Shown: positions 17,630-25,669 of the stretch, piece by piece
Layout of the letters: the number at the start of each line of letters is the position of its first letter
Numbering within the stretch: position 1 is the stretch's first letter
Assembly: GCF_000832305.1 (NCBI RefSeq)
Contig: NZ_CP010537.1
Span: forward strand, 3,534,001 to 3,598,000
Length of the DNA: 64,000 bases
Direction: 5' to 3'
Origin: Cupriavidus basilensis
GTDB lineage: Bacteria > Pseudomonadota > Gammaproteobacteria > Burkholderiales > Burkholderiaceae
The notes under the pieces: model-generated
The model's input: the letters and a program-made list of their open reading frames with translations, nothing else
Databases searched by the model: none
Told to the model about the DNA's origin: nothing
Program-made: the position numbers and the translations under genes

Positions 17630-17908
17630 ATGAAGACCCGCGCACAAACCCGCACCCTCGCCGTTTCCCTCCTCTGCGCCATCGGCCTGTCGATGGCCGC
17701 CGCCTCCGCGCACGCCAGCGTGCCGGTTTCCGACCTGGCCCGCCTTGATGGCAGCATCGGCCGCACGGTCGATGCGTTCACCGACGGTGCCCGCAGCGGC
17801 CCGCGCGACCCGTTCACCGATGGCGCCCGCAGCGGCCCGCGTGACCCGTACACCGACGGCGCCCGCGGCGTGAACGAGCCCCGCAGCAGCTTCAGCGACG
17901 GCGCCTGA
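17630..17908 (+). CDS. Small secreted protein with FTDGARSGPRDP tandem repeats
   Basis: A 92-residue protein with an AAGGAAG site upstream and a clear signal peptide (KTRAQTRTLAVSLL and ASAHAS, cut near residue 29). The mature part is about 60 residues and consists mainly of a 12-residue unit, FTDGARSGPRDP, repeated as DAFTDGARSGPRDP, PFTDGARSGPRDP, PYTDGARG and a final SFSDGA. The units alternate acidic and basic residues and contain no cysteine. I recognise no characterised family and can propose no function. The gene stands alone between yggT and a convergent LysR gene. Confidence 0.78.
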   Translation: MKTRAQTRTLAVSLLCAIGLSMAAASAHASVPVSDLARLDGSIGRTVDAFTDGARSGPRDPFTDGARSGPRDPYTDGARGVNEPRSSFSDGA

Positions 17909-17978
17909 GCGCAACCTGGCATTCGCCAGGTGAGGAAGAGACAGTTAGATAGTCAAGTAGTCAGAGATAGTCAGCAAG

Positions 17979-17995
17979 TGCTCACGGTGTGAGCA
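17979..17995. other. Short hairpin between the repeat protein and the LysR gene
   Basis: TGCTCAC-GGT-GTGAGCA is a perfect 7-bp stem with a 3-base loop, 71 bases past the repeat-protein stop, in a gap that also has several AGTCA-type short repeats. No T run follows. It could be a weak terminator for either convergent gene. Confidence 0.35.
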
Positions 17996-18073
17996 ACACT
18001 GTCAGCGCGGACATGGGCAGGCCTGCCAGCCGCCCACCCCCAACCGCAATGACCTCCACAGCCGCGCCAGCCC

Positions 18074-19003
18074 TCACGGGCCGGGCGCGGCTGCGTCGTT
18101 TCGGTCCTGCAGTTCGGAGGCCATCATGGCTTCCACCGCCTCCATGAAGACGCGCACCTTTTGCGGCTGCAGCCGGCGATCAGGCAACAAGGCAAAGACC
18201 CGCAGCGGCGGCGGCGGGTAGTCCGGCAGCACCTTCACCAGCCGTCCTTGGGCGACCTCCGCTTCGCAATAGATCAGCGACAACCGGGCAATGCCAAGGC
18301 CGGCCAGGGCGCCTTGCAACCGCAGCTCGGCGTTGGCGGTCTGCATGCGCGGCCGGATCGGTACCGCCACGCGCTCGCCATCGCGGATAAATTCCCACAT
18401 GCCGTCACCGGGCGTGGTCAGGGTCGGCAGGTTGGCCAGGTCCTCGGGCTGCAGTTGCAGCGGCAGGCCGGCGGCCAGCGCCGGCGCCGCGAACAGGCCG
18501 CGCTCCACGTGATAGATGCGCCGCGCCACGGTCCCGGAATCGGGCAAGTCGGCATCGACCGCGACAAAGGCGACGTCGAATCCATCACGAATGGGATCGA
18601 CCATGCCTTGCGAGATCTCCACCTTCACGTCCAGTGCCGGATGGGCCGCCAGCGTGCGGCAGATCACGCCGCCCAGTTGCTGGGCGCCAAACTCGTACGG
18701 CGCGGCGATGCGCAGCACGCCTTGCACCCGCTCCTCGCGCGCCAGTGTTTCCTGGCGGATCTCACGCAGCCGCGCGAACAAGGGCGCCACGTCGCGGTAC
18801 ACGGCGCTGCCGGCGTCGGTCAGGCGCATGCGCCGGGTTGTGCGCTGGAGCAGCTTGGAGCCGATGGCCGACTCAAGCCGCGCAACCGCCGCCGAGACCC
18901 GGGACTTGGGGCAGTCGAGCTGCTCGGCCGCAGCCGTGAAAGTGCCTTGCTCCACCACGCAGCAGAAGGCTTCCCAATCGTTCCACTGGATTGTCTCGTT
19001 CAC
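18074..19003 (-). CDS. LysR-family transcriptional regulator
   Basis: A 309-residue LysR protein starting with GTG, with AAAGGA about 11 bases upstream. The helix-turn-helix (FCCVVEQGTFTAAAEQLDCP, then KSRVSAAVARLE) and the RTTRRMRLTDAG motif at the end of the DNA-binding domain are typical. The effector domain follows (about 90-295). It diverges from the IclR gene over 141 bases. Neither gene has an obvious adjacent catabolic operon on its own strand, so the regulon is unknown. Confidence 0.92.
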   Translation of the reverse strand: MNETIQWNDWEAFCCVVEQGTFTAAAEQLDCPKSRVSAAVARLESAIGSKLLQRTTRRMRLTDAGSAVYRDVAPLFARLREIRQETLAREERVQGVLRIAAPYEFGAQQLGGVICRTLAAHPALDVKVEISQGMVDPIRDGFDVAFVAVDADLPDSGTVARRIYHVERGLFAAPALAAGLPLQLQPEDLANLPTLTTPGDGMWEFIRDGERVAVPIRPRMQTANAELRLQGALAGLGIARLSLIYCEAEVAQGRLVKVLPDYPPPPLRVFALLPDRRLQPQKVRVFMEAVEAMMASELQDRNDAAAPGP

Positions 19004-19144
19004 CAGGCGATATTTCCTTTACAAGCTATGTTTCCCAAACGCGCGACATTATGCGCGCAGCGGGCGCACCACTGGCGCGCGCCCCGCATTTCCTCTACCC
19101 TTTCGGCCTTTCCGTGTGTATTCGGCGATCAGCCGAACCAACCG

Positions 19145-19993
19145 ATGGCCAGCCCTGCCGCTCCCGACAATTCCGACCACCCGGCCACGGATGCTCCCGT
19201 GGCGCCCGCCGCCGCGCCGGGCCCGGACAAGCCGAGCGATACCTATGTGCAGTCCTTTGCACGCGGGCTCTCGGTCATCCGTGCCTTTGACGCGCAGCAC
19301 CCCGCCCAGACGCTGAGCGAGATCGCGCAGGCCAGCGGCCTGACCCGCGCCGGCGCGCGGCGCATTTTGCTGACCCTGGTCGGCCTGGGCTATGTGCGCG
19401 CCGATGGCCGCCTGTTCCGCCTGACGCCCAAGATCCTCGACCTGGGCTTCGCCTACCTGACCTCGATGCCGTTCTGGAACCTGGCCGAGCCGATCATGGA
19501 GGCGTTGTCGCAGGAGGTGCGTGAAAGCTGCTCGATATCCGTGCTGGACGGCACCGAGATTGTCTACGTGCTGCGGGTGCCAGCGCGCAAGATCATGACG
19601 ATCAACCTGTCCATCGGCAGCCGGCTTCCGGCCTATTGCTCGTCGATGGGCCGCGTGCTGCTGGCCGGCCTGCCGCTTGAGGAGCTCGACCGGGTGCTGG
19701 GCGCCAGCGAACTGCGCGCCCGTACCAGCCGCACCGTCACCGACCCCGCCGAGCTCAAGGCCATCATTGCCGGCATCCGCACGCGCGGCTGGGCCCAGAA
19801 CGACCAGGAGCTGGAAGAAGGACTGGTCTCGCTGGCCGCGCCGATCCGCAACCGTGCCGGCCAGGTCATCGCCGCCATCAATATCAGCGGCCAGGCCAAC
19901 CGCACCAGCGCCGACGACATGGCCAGCAGCTTCCTGCCTGCGCTGCTGGCCGCCTCCGAGAAAATCTCGAACCTGATCAGCCTGCGCAGCTGA
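19145..19993 (+). CDS. IclR-family transcriptional regulator (PcaR/PobR-like)
   Basis: A 282-residue regulator. After a Pro/Ala-rich N-terminus comes the winged helix (about 35-95: FARGLSVIRAFD, LSEIAQASGLTRAGARRILL) and the GAF-like IclR effector domain (about 110-275: SCSISVLDGTEIVYVLRVPA, RLPAYCSSMGRVLLAG, RGWAQNDQELEEGLVSLAAP). The YVQSFARGLSVI opening is characteristic of the PcaR/PobR group that controls beta-ketoadipate or 4-hydroxybenzoate genes. No pca genes are in the window, so it may act in trans. Confidence 0.92.
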   Translation: MASPAAPDNSDHPATDAPVAPAAAPGPDKPSDTYVQSFARGLSVIRAFDAQHPAQTLSEIAQASGLTRAGARRILLTLVGLGYVRADGRLFRLTPKILDLGFAYLTSMPFWNLAEPIMEALSQEVRESCSISVLDGTEIVYVLRVPARKIMTINLSIGSRLPAYCSSMGRVLLAGLPLEELDRVLGASELRARTSRTVTDPAELKAIIAGIRTRGWAQNDQELEEGLVSLAAPIRNRAGQVIAAINISGQANRTSADDMASSFLPALLAASEKISNLISLRS

Positions 19994-20006
19994 TGCGCCA
20001 GCGCGG

Positions 20007-20897
20007 TTAGCGCGCGGGCGTTGCCGGCGCGGGCAGCTCGACGCTGCCGAACTCGGCCGAGCGGGTGCCCGGCAGCGGATGGTTGCTGGCACCGTGGTAG
20101 GCGAAGGCGACCGACAACTTGACCGCTTCGGAAACGTTCTGGCCCGCGCTGTGAAACAGGCGGCTGTCGAACAGCAGCACGTCGCCGCGTTCCAGGGCCA
20201 GCGGCCGCACGCCTTGCAGCATGGCCTGGCTGGCCGGATGCGACTCGATCAGGAATTCGGCCGCATCGAGCTGGCCGGGTTCGAGCGCGACGGTGTGCGA
20301 GCCGGGAATCACGCGCAGCACGCCGTTGCTCTCATCCTCCCTGCCCAGCGCCAGCCACACCGTCACCAGCTCCGGGCGGGCAAATGACCAGTAGCGGGTA
20401 TCACGGTGCCAGCCGGTCTGGCTGCCATAGTGCGGATGCTTGGTCATCACGCAGTTGTGGTGCGCGAGAGTCAGGCGCACCGGCTCGCCCAGCAGGCTCG
20501 CCACCACCTGCCCCACCGCGGGATCGGCGGCCCATGCACGGAACGCATCGTCGCGCCCATAGGCCTGGCGCAAGCGCCGCACCGTGGCCCCTCCGACGGC
20601 GTCGCGGCTTGCGGGCGCGCCGGGATAGCCTAGCTCGGCTTCATATTCGACCGGCGCCGCCGCCGCGGCCAGTTGCGCGCGTGCGACCTGCTCGAGCTGG
20701 TCGCAGACCGCGGGCGGGGCAAAGCCGCGCAGCACGATATAGCCGTCCGCGTGAAAAGCGCGGTTGAGTTCGTTCAAGTCTGCAGCGGTCGGGGCGATGG
20801 CCGAAGCGGTGGAAGTGGCGGAAGCGGTGGAAACCTTGGAAGCCGTGGAAGCCACTTGGGAAGCGGCACCCGGCGGGACAGCAAGCGGGGAGTTCAT
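20007..20897 (-). CDS. Phytanoyl-CoA dioxygenase family protein
   Basis: A 296-residue Fe(II)/2-oxoglutarate oxygenase of the PhyH fold. Iron ligands are visible as His-x-Asp in GWHRDTRYW and the distal His in RLFHSAGQN; a later Arg region should hold 2-oxoglutarate. The ATG gives a normal-length enzyme preceded by an unusual 30-residue Ser/Thr/Ala tract (VASTASKVSTASATSTASA) with no ribosome site close by; a later start near residue 38 is possible. PhyH enzymes hydroxylate diverse small molecules, and nothing here fixes the substrate. It is convergent with the IclR gene, 13 bases apart. Confidence 0.9.
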   Translation of the reverse strand: MNSPLAVPPGAASQVASTASKVSTASATSTASAIAPTAADLNELNRAFHADGYIVLRGFAPPAVCDQLEQVARAQLAAAAAPVEYEAELGYPGAPASRDAVGGATVRRLRQAYGRDDAFRAWAADPAVGQVVASLLGEPVRLTLAHHNCVMTKHPHYGSQTGWHRDTRYWSFARPELVTVWLALGREDESNGVLRVIPGSHTVALEPGQLDAAEFLIESHPASQAMLQGVRPLALERGDVLLFDSRLFHSAGQNVSEAVKLSVAFAYHGASNHPLPGTRSAEFGSVELPAPATPAR

Positions 20898-21067
20898 TGC
20901 AGCGGATGAGGGGTTGGCTGGGCCGACAGCTTCGATAATGCCAGAAGCCGGGCGAATCGGCGCGCCCCGCGTGTGTCGGGTGCCCATTGCGTGCGCAAAC
21001 AGACTGTTCCCGCGCCTGCGCGCGCCGCTACAATGGCCGGGTTCTCCCTCCGACCCGCAGGCTTCAC

Positions 21068-21988
21068 GTGACAGCTCGCCCACGCATCGTCGCATCGCTC
21101 TCCGAGGCGGAAGCCCAGCTTGGCCGCATCGTCCTGGGCAAGCCCCGGCAGATCCGGCTGGCGCTGGCCTGCATGCTGGCACGTGGCCACCTGCTGCTGG
21201 AGGACCTGCCGGGCGTGGGCAAGACCACGCTCGCCCACGCGCTGGCCCGCACGCTGGGGTTGCAGTTCCAGCGCGTGCAGTTCACCAGCGACCTGTTGCC
21301 CGCCGACCTGATCGGCGTCTCCGTCTTCGTGCGCGACAGCGCGGAATTCCGCTTCCATCGCGGCCCCGTGTTCGCGCAGGTGGTGCTTGCCGACGAGATC
21401 AACCGCGCCACCCCCAAGACGCAAAGCGCCTTGCTGGAGGCAATGGCGGAGGGACAGGTCACCCACGACGGCGTCACCCACGCCTTGCCGTCCCCGTTCT
21501 TCGTCATCGCCACGCAGAATCCGCTGGACCAGATCGGCACGCACGCCTTGCCCGAATCGCAGCTCGACCGTTTCACCATGCGCCTGTCGCTGGGTTATCC
21601 CGATCCAGCCTTCGAGCGCGTGCTCTACCTCGGCGGTGCGGCGCCCGCGGCCGGCACGCCCGTGATGGATGCCGAGCAGGTGGCCGCGCTGCAGCAGGCC
21701 GCGGCCCAGGTCTATGCCGGCCCGGCGCTGGTGGACTACGCCCTGGCGCTGGTGCAGGCCACGCGCGCGCACTCCGCCTTTGCCGCCGGGCTGTCGCCGC
21801 GGGCGGGCCTGGCGCTGCTGGCCTGCGCGCGCGCCTGGGCGTTGCTGCACCAGCGCGACAGCGTGCTGCCCGAAGACGTGCAGGCGGTCTTCATGCCGGT
21901 GGCGGGCCACCGGCTGCTGCCGTCCGGCGCAGCCGGCGGTGGCCAGGAGGCGCTTACCCGCCTGCTGGCCGACGTCGCCATTCCCTGA
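21068..21988 (+). CDS. MoxR-type AAA+ ATPase
   Basis: A 306-residue AAA+ ATPase with Walker A GVGKTTLAHAL, Walker B VLADEINRATPKTQSALLEAM, sensor 1 IATQNPLDQIGTHALPESQLDRF and the C-terminal lid. MoxR ATPases work as chaperones that assemble or activate partner complexes. The GTG start is chosen because it yields the normal family N-terminus; no strong ribosome site is visible. It begins a MoxR-DUF58-transglutaminase operon, a classic arrangement in which the ATPase acts with the two membrane proteins. Confidence 0.93.
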   Translation: MTARPRIVASLSEAEAQLGRIVLGKPRQIRLALACMLARGHLLLEDLPGVGKTTLAHALARTLGLQFQRVQFTSDLLPADLIGVSVFVRDSAEFRFHRGPVFAQVVLADEINRATPKTQSALLEAMAEGQVTHDGVTHALPSPFFVIATQNPLDQIGTHALPESQLDRFTMRLSLGYPDPAFERVLYLGGAAPAAGTPVMDAEQVAALQQAAAQVYAGPALVDYALALVQATRAHSAFAAGLSPRAGLALLACARAWALLHQRDSVLPEDVQAVFMPVAGHRLLPSGAAGGGQEALTRLLADVAIP

Positions 21989-21994
21989 CGCCCG

Positions 21995-23041
21995 ATGGCG
22001 CGCGGCCGGCCGTTTTCCTCGCCGGGCACGGCATCTCCGGCCGCGCCTGGCCCCAAGCGGCAGGCGTGGGCGTCGCCACCCTGGCTGCAGCGCCGGCGCC
22101 CACCCCGGCAAGGCGTGGTAACGCTCGACCGCCGTCACCTGTACATCCTGCCCACCCGGGCTGGCCTGGGCTTCGCGGTCTTGCTGATGGCCATGCTGCT
22201 GACCTCGCTGAACTACAACATCAGCCTGGGCTTCGCCCTCACCTTCCTGCTCGGCGGCATCGGCATGGCCTGCATGTGGCACGCCTACCGCAACCTGCTC
22301 GACATGACGGTGGCCGGCGCCAGCGCGGTGCCAGCCTTTGCCGGCGAGCCGGCCGCTTTCAGCCTGCGCATTGCAGGCAGCGACGCGCCGGTGCGCATCG
22401 GCGTGGAGGCAAGCCTGCCGGCCCAGGCTGGCGCGCTACCTGCCCGCCTGAGCCTGGCACGGGATGCCTCCGGCCAGCTGACCTTGCACATGCCCACCAG
22501 CCAGCGCGGCTGGCTGGCGCTGCCGCGCGTCACGCTGTCGAGCCGTTTCCCGCTGGGCCTGTTCCGGGTGTGGAGCTATGCCGACCTGCCGCTGGCGGCG
22601 CTGGTCTACCCAAGGCCGGAACCTGGCGCGCCGCCGCTGCCATTTGCCGCGCAGCCCGACGACGATGGTGCAGCGTCCTTGCCCTCGGACGATGGCACGG
22701 ATCATTTGCGGCGCTACCGCAGCGGCGATCCGTTGCGCCGCATCGCCTGGAAACATAGCGCGCGTACCGGCCGCTGGCTGAGCCGCACCGGCGAGGCCGG
22801 CAGCCTGCCAACCTGCTGGCTGGACTGGCAGGCCCTGCCACAACAGCTCGGCGTTGAGGCGCGGCTATCGCGCCTGTGCGCCTGGGTGGTGGCCGCGGGC
22901 GACACCATGGAAATCGGCCTGCGGCTGCCCGGGGTCGAGATCGCGCCCGGGCGCGGCGGCGCGCATCGCCGCGCCTGCCTCGAGGCCCTGGCCCTGTGGC
23001 CGGGACGCGCCGGTCAAGCCCCGCCGGAGCGCACACCGTGA
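21995..23041 (+). CDS. DUF58 domain-containing membrane protein
   Basis: A 348-residue protein starting 6 bases after moxR. A basic N-terminus precedes two membrane helices (about residues 53-95: GLGFAVLLMAMLLTSLN, then FALTFLLGGIGMACMW). The DUF58 core lies in the last third, with the hallmark PLRRIAWKHSARTG (about 247-260). DUF58 resembles von Willebrand A folds and is thought to bind a partner in the MoxR complex. The stop overlaps the next start (GTGA), giving translational coupling. Confidence 0.93.
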   Translation: MARGRPFSSPGTASPAAPGPKRQAWASPPWLQRRRPPRQGVVTLDRRHLYILPTRAGLGFAVLLMAMLLTSLNYNISLGFALTFLLGGIGMACMWHAYRNLLDMTVAGASAVPAFAGEPAAFSLRIAGSDAPVRIGVEASLPAQAGALPARLSLARDASGQLTLHMPTSQRGWLALPRVTLSSRFPLGLFRVWSYADLPLAALVYPRPEPGAPPLPFAAQPDDDGAASLPSDDGTDHLRRYRSGDPLRRIAWKHSARTGRWLSRTGEAGSLPTCWLDWQALPQQLGVEARLSRLCAWVVAAGDTMEIGLRLPGVEIAPGRGGAHRRACLEALALWPGRAGQAPPERTP

Positions 23042-25071
23042 AGCTGCCGCCGCGCCCCCTTGCGCACGAAGAGCATGGCCTGCTGCTGGGCCAGCTGGCA
23101 TTGGTGCTGGCGCCGCAAGCGCGCAGCCTGCCGGTGACCATCAGCGTCTTGCTGGTCTTGCTGCTGGCGTGGCGCTGGCTGTTGTGGCACCAGCGCGCGC
23201 CGCTGCCCTCGCGCCTGATGCTCGGGATCATCGCGGGGCTGGTGATGCTGGTGGCCGCCGCACTGGTCTGGCAGGCCGGCGGCAACATGGGGCGCGACCT
23301 GTCGGTGGCGTTGCTGGGCGCCTTCGTCGTGCTCAAATTGCTGGAGTGCCGGGTGCTGGCCGATGCCACGCTGGTTACCCAGCTGTGCTTTTACCTGCTG
23401 CTAAGCCTGTACCTGTTCGACCAGCCGTTCTGGCTGGCCTTGTACAGCCTTGCCATTGCCGCCTGGCTGCTGCGCAACTGGCTCTTCCTGGGGCATCCCG
23501 AGGCACGGGGCTATCTTGCCGTGTGGCCGTTGCTCGGCCGCCTGACGCTGATCGGGCTGCCCTGGGCGCTGCTGCTCTTTGTCTTGTTTCCGCGCCTGGA
23601 TCGTCCGCTGTGGCGGCTGCCGCAAGCCGAGGCCGTGGCCACTACCGGCATCAGCGACACCATGAGTCCGGGCAGCGTGAGCCGGCTCACCCAGTCGACC
23701 GAAGTCGCACTGCGCGCCGACGTGCAAGGCGGTCCGTTGCTGGCCAGCGCCCTGTACTGGCGCGCGCTGGTGCTGTGGCAATTCGATGGACAGACCTGGC
23801 GGCCATCGCCCTTGCGCCAGCGGCGCGCGCAGCCGGCGCCAGCCTTGCCGGCGGCCGATGACATGGCTGCGGATGCCGGGCCCGGCGAGACGGTTGGCGA
23901 CGCCCCGGCCAACGGGATCGTCAACTACAGCATCACGCTGGAGCCCAACCAGCACGCGTGGCTGTTCCTGCTCGACCGTGGCCAGGCAATTGCCCCCGGC
24001 GCTGGCGCGGTGATCAATGCCGACGGCGAATTTTTTACGCGCGACCCGGTGGACCGGCGCCTGCGCTACCGCGCGCGTTCGGCTCCGGCTGCGCCGCAGC
24101 CGCTCGATCTGGCGACGCGAGAGCTGGCGCTGGCATTGCCGCCGGGCAACCCGCGCACGCGGGAGCTCGCAGCCGCGTGGGCGGAGCAATACCCGGATCC
24201 CGCCCAGCGCGCGCGGGCCGCGCTGCGGCTGTTTGCCGCCGCGCCGTTCAGCTACACGCTCTTGCCTTCGCCGCTTGGCCACGAGCAGGTCGACAGTTTC
24301 CTGTTCGACACGCGACGCGGTTTTTGCGAGCATTACGCCAGCAGCTTCGTGTTCCTGATGCGCGCAGCCGGTGTGCCGGCGCGCGTGGTCACCGGCTATC
24401 TCGGCGGCGAGTACAACCCCATCGGCGGCAACTACATCGTGCGGCAGGCCGACGCCCACGCATGGGCGGAAATCTGGCTCGAGGGACGCGGCTGGGTGCG
24501 CGTCGATCCCACCAGCGCGGTGGCGCCAAGCCGGGTCGAGCGCGGCATCGACGCCGCGCTGGAAGCCAGCGAGATCGAAGCGCTGCACGCGATGCGAGAC
24601 CCGGGCTGGCTGCGGAACCTGCGCTGGGGCATGGACGGCATGGTCTACACCTGGCAGCGCTGGGTATTGCAATACGATCGCGGCCAGCAGGCCCGGCTGA
24701 TGCAGCAACTCGGCATCGGCGACAGCGTGCCGCAGTTCCTGCTGGGCGGACTGGCGGCGCTGAGCCTGCTGGCGCTCGTGCCACTCGTGCTCAGGCGCCG
24801 CCGGATCGATCCGGTGCAAGCCGCCTACGCGCGCTTCTGCCACCAGCTGTCACGCCACGGTTGCGTGCGCGCACCGTCCGAAGGGCCCCAGGATTTTGCA
24901 GCGCGGGCCGCCCGCGCCCTCCCGGCTGCCGCGCTGGCAGTGCAGGACTTCAGCGATCGCTACACCAGGCTGCGCTACGGCCGCCTGGCGCCGGTGCAGC
25001 GCTCGGCCGAGCTTGCCGAGCTGCGCCAGGCGCTGCGGCGGCTTTGCCGTCACCTCGCTCGCCGAACATAA
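23038..25071 (+). CDS. TgpA-type transglutaminase-like membrane protein (DUF3488/DUF4129)
   Basis: A 677-residue protein with five or six N-terminal membrane helices (about residues 10-185), a periplasmic transglutaminase-like domain and a last helix near 570. The papain-like triad is visible as Cys430 (RRGFCEHYASS), His474 (ADAHAWAEIW) and Asp490 (RVDPTSA). A DUF4129-like tail follows (about 590-670). Homologues such as Pseudomonas TgpA are needed for viability. The GTG overlaps the DUF58 stop by four bases. The reaction in the envelope is unknown; peptide cleavage or cross-linking are both suggested by the fold. Confidence 0.93.
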   Translation: MKLPPRPLAHEEHGLLLGQLALVLAPQARSLPVTISVLLVLLLAWRWLLWHQRAPLPSRLMLGIIAGLVMLVAAALVWQAGGNMGRDLSVALLGAFVVLKLLECRVLADATLVTQLCFYLLLSLYLFDQPFWLALYSLAIAAWLLRNWLFLGHPEARGYLAVWPLLGRLTLIGLPWALLLFVLFPRLDRPLWRLPQAEAVATTGISDTMSPGSVSRLTQSTEVALRADVQGGPLLASALYWRALVLWQFDGQTWRPSPLRQRRAQPAPALPAADDMAADAGPGETVGDAPANGIVNYSITLEPNQHAWLFLLDRGQAIAPGAGAVINADGEFFTRDPVDRRLRYRARSAPAAPQPLDLATRELALALPPGNPRTRELAAAWAEQYPDPAQRARAALRLFAAAPFSYTLLPSPLGHEQVDSFLFDTRRGFCEHYASSFVFLMRAAGVPARVVTGYLGGEYNPIGGNYIVRQADAHAWAEIWLEGRGWVRVDPTSAVAPSRVERGIDAALEASEIEALHAMRDPGWLRNLRWGMDGMVYTWQRWVLQYDRGQQARLMQQLGIGDSVPQFLLGGLAALSLLALVPLVLRRRRIDPVQAAYARFCHQLSRHGCVRAPSEGPQDFAARAARALPAAALAVQDFSDRYTRLRYGRLAPVQRSAELAELRQALRRLCRHLARRT

Positions 25072-25116
25072 CGAGCGCCGGGAGGCATCGGTACTCCGAT
25101 TTGTTTCAGATGATAT

Positions 25117-25132
25117 AATTACATTTGTAATT
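25117..25132. promoter_or_regulatory. Perfect 7-2-7 operator for the MarR/MFS operon
   Basis: AATTACA-TT-TGTAATT is a perfect palindrome in an AT-rich island 49 bases before the MarR start, in otherwise GC-rich DNA. Length and symmetry fit a MarR dimer site, so autoregulation and control of the linked transporter are likely. Inference from position and symmetry. Confidence 0.65.
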
Positions 25133-25180
25133 AAATTGCCGGACCGGCTCCGTTGCTCCGGCATCACCTGACACCCCGCC

Positions 25181-25669
25181 ATGTCCTTCGAAGACCGCAT
25201 TGACCGCTTCTGCGCGGGCCATCCGGAAGCGCCGCGCGACCTGATCCTGGCTTCCCGGCTGCTCATGCGCACCGCACGCCTGCTACGCAGTCACATCGAT
25301 CGCGCGCTGGCGCCCTTCGAGCTGGACCTGCAGCAATACCTCGCCATCAGCCTGCTCGCCACCGACGACAACCAGCCCAGCCTGCCGTCCGAGCTCGGCA
25401 TCACGCTCGACGCCACGCGCACGCAGATGACCCGGCTGATGGACGGCCTCGAAGCGCGCGGCCTGGTGCGCCGGCACGCTTCGGCGCAGGACCGCCGCAG
25501 CACCGAGCTCGTACTGACAGCCGCCGGCCACCGCATGCTGGAGCGTGCCGCCCCAGCCGTGCATGCGGCCTACGCCGAGGCCTGGGGGCCGGTCGGCGAA
25601 AGCGGTCTGGCCGCTGCCACGCGCGCGCTCAACCGGATGCACCAGAACCTGCTGACGCTGGAACCATGA
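25181..25669 (+). CDS. MarR-family transcriptional regulator of the linked efflux pump
   Basis: A 162-residue MarR protein: LDLQQYLAISLLATDDNQ, recognition region LPSELGITLDATRTQMTRLMDGLEARGLV and wing ASAQDRRSTELVLT. It resembles the EmrR/FarR group that represses multidrug or fatty-acid efflux genes. Its stop overlaps the MFS start (ATGA), so both are one transcript, and a perfect 7-2-7 palindrome precedes it. The inducer is presumably a pump substrate. Confidence 0.94.
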   Translation: MSFEDRIDRFCAGHPEAPRDLILASRLLMRTARLLRSHIDRALAPFELDLQQYLAISLLATDDNQPSLPSELGITLDATRTQMTRLMDGLEARGLVRRHASAQDRRSTELVLTAAGHRMLERAAPAVHAAYAEAWGPVGESGLAAATRALNRMHQNLLTLEP

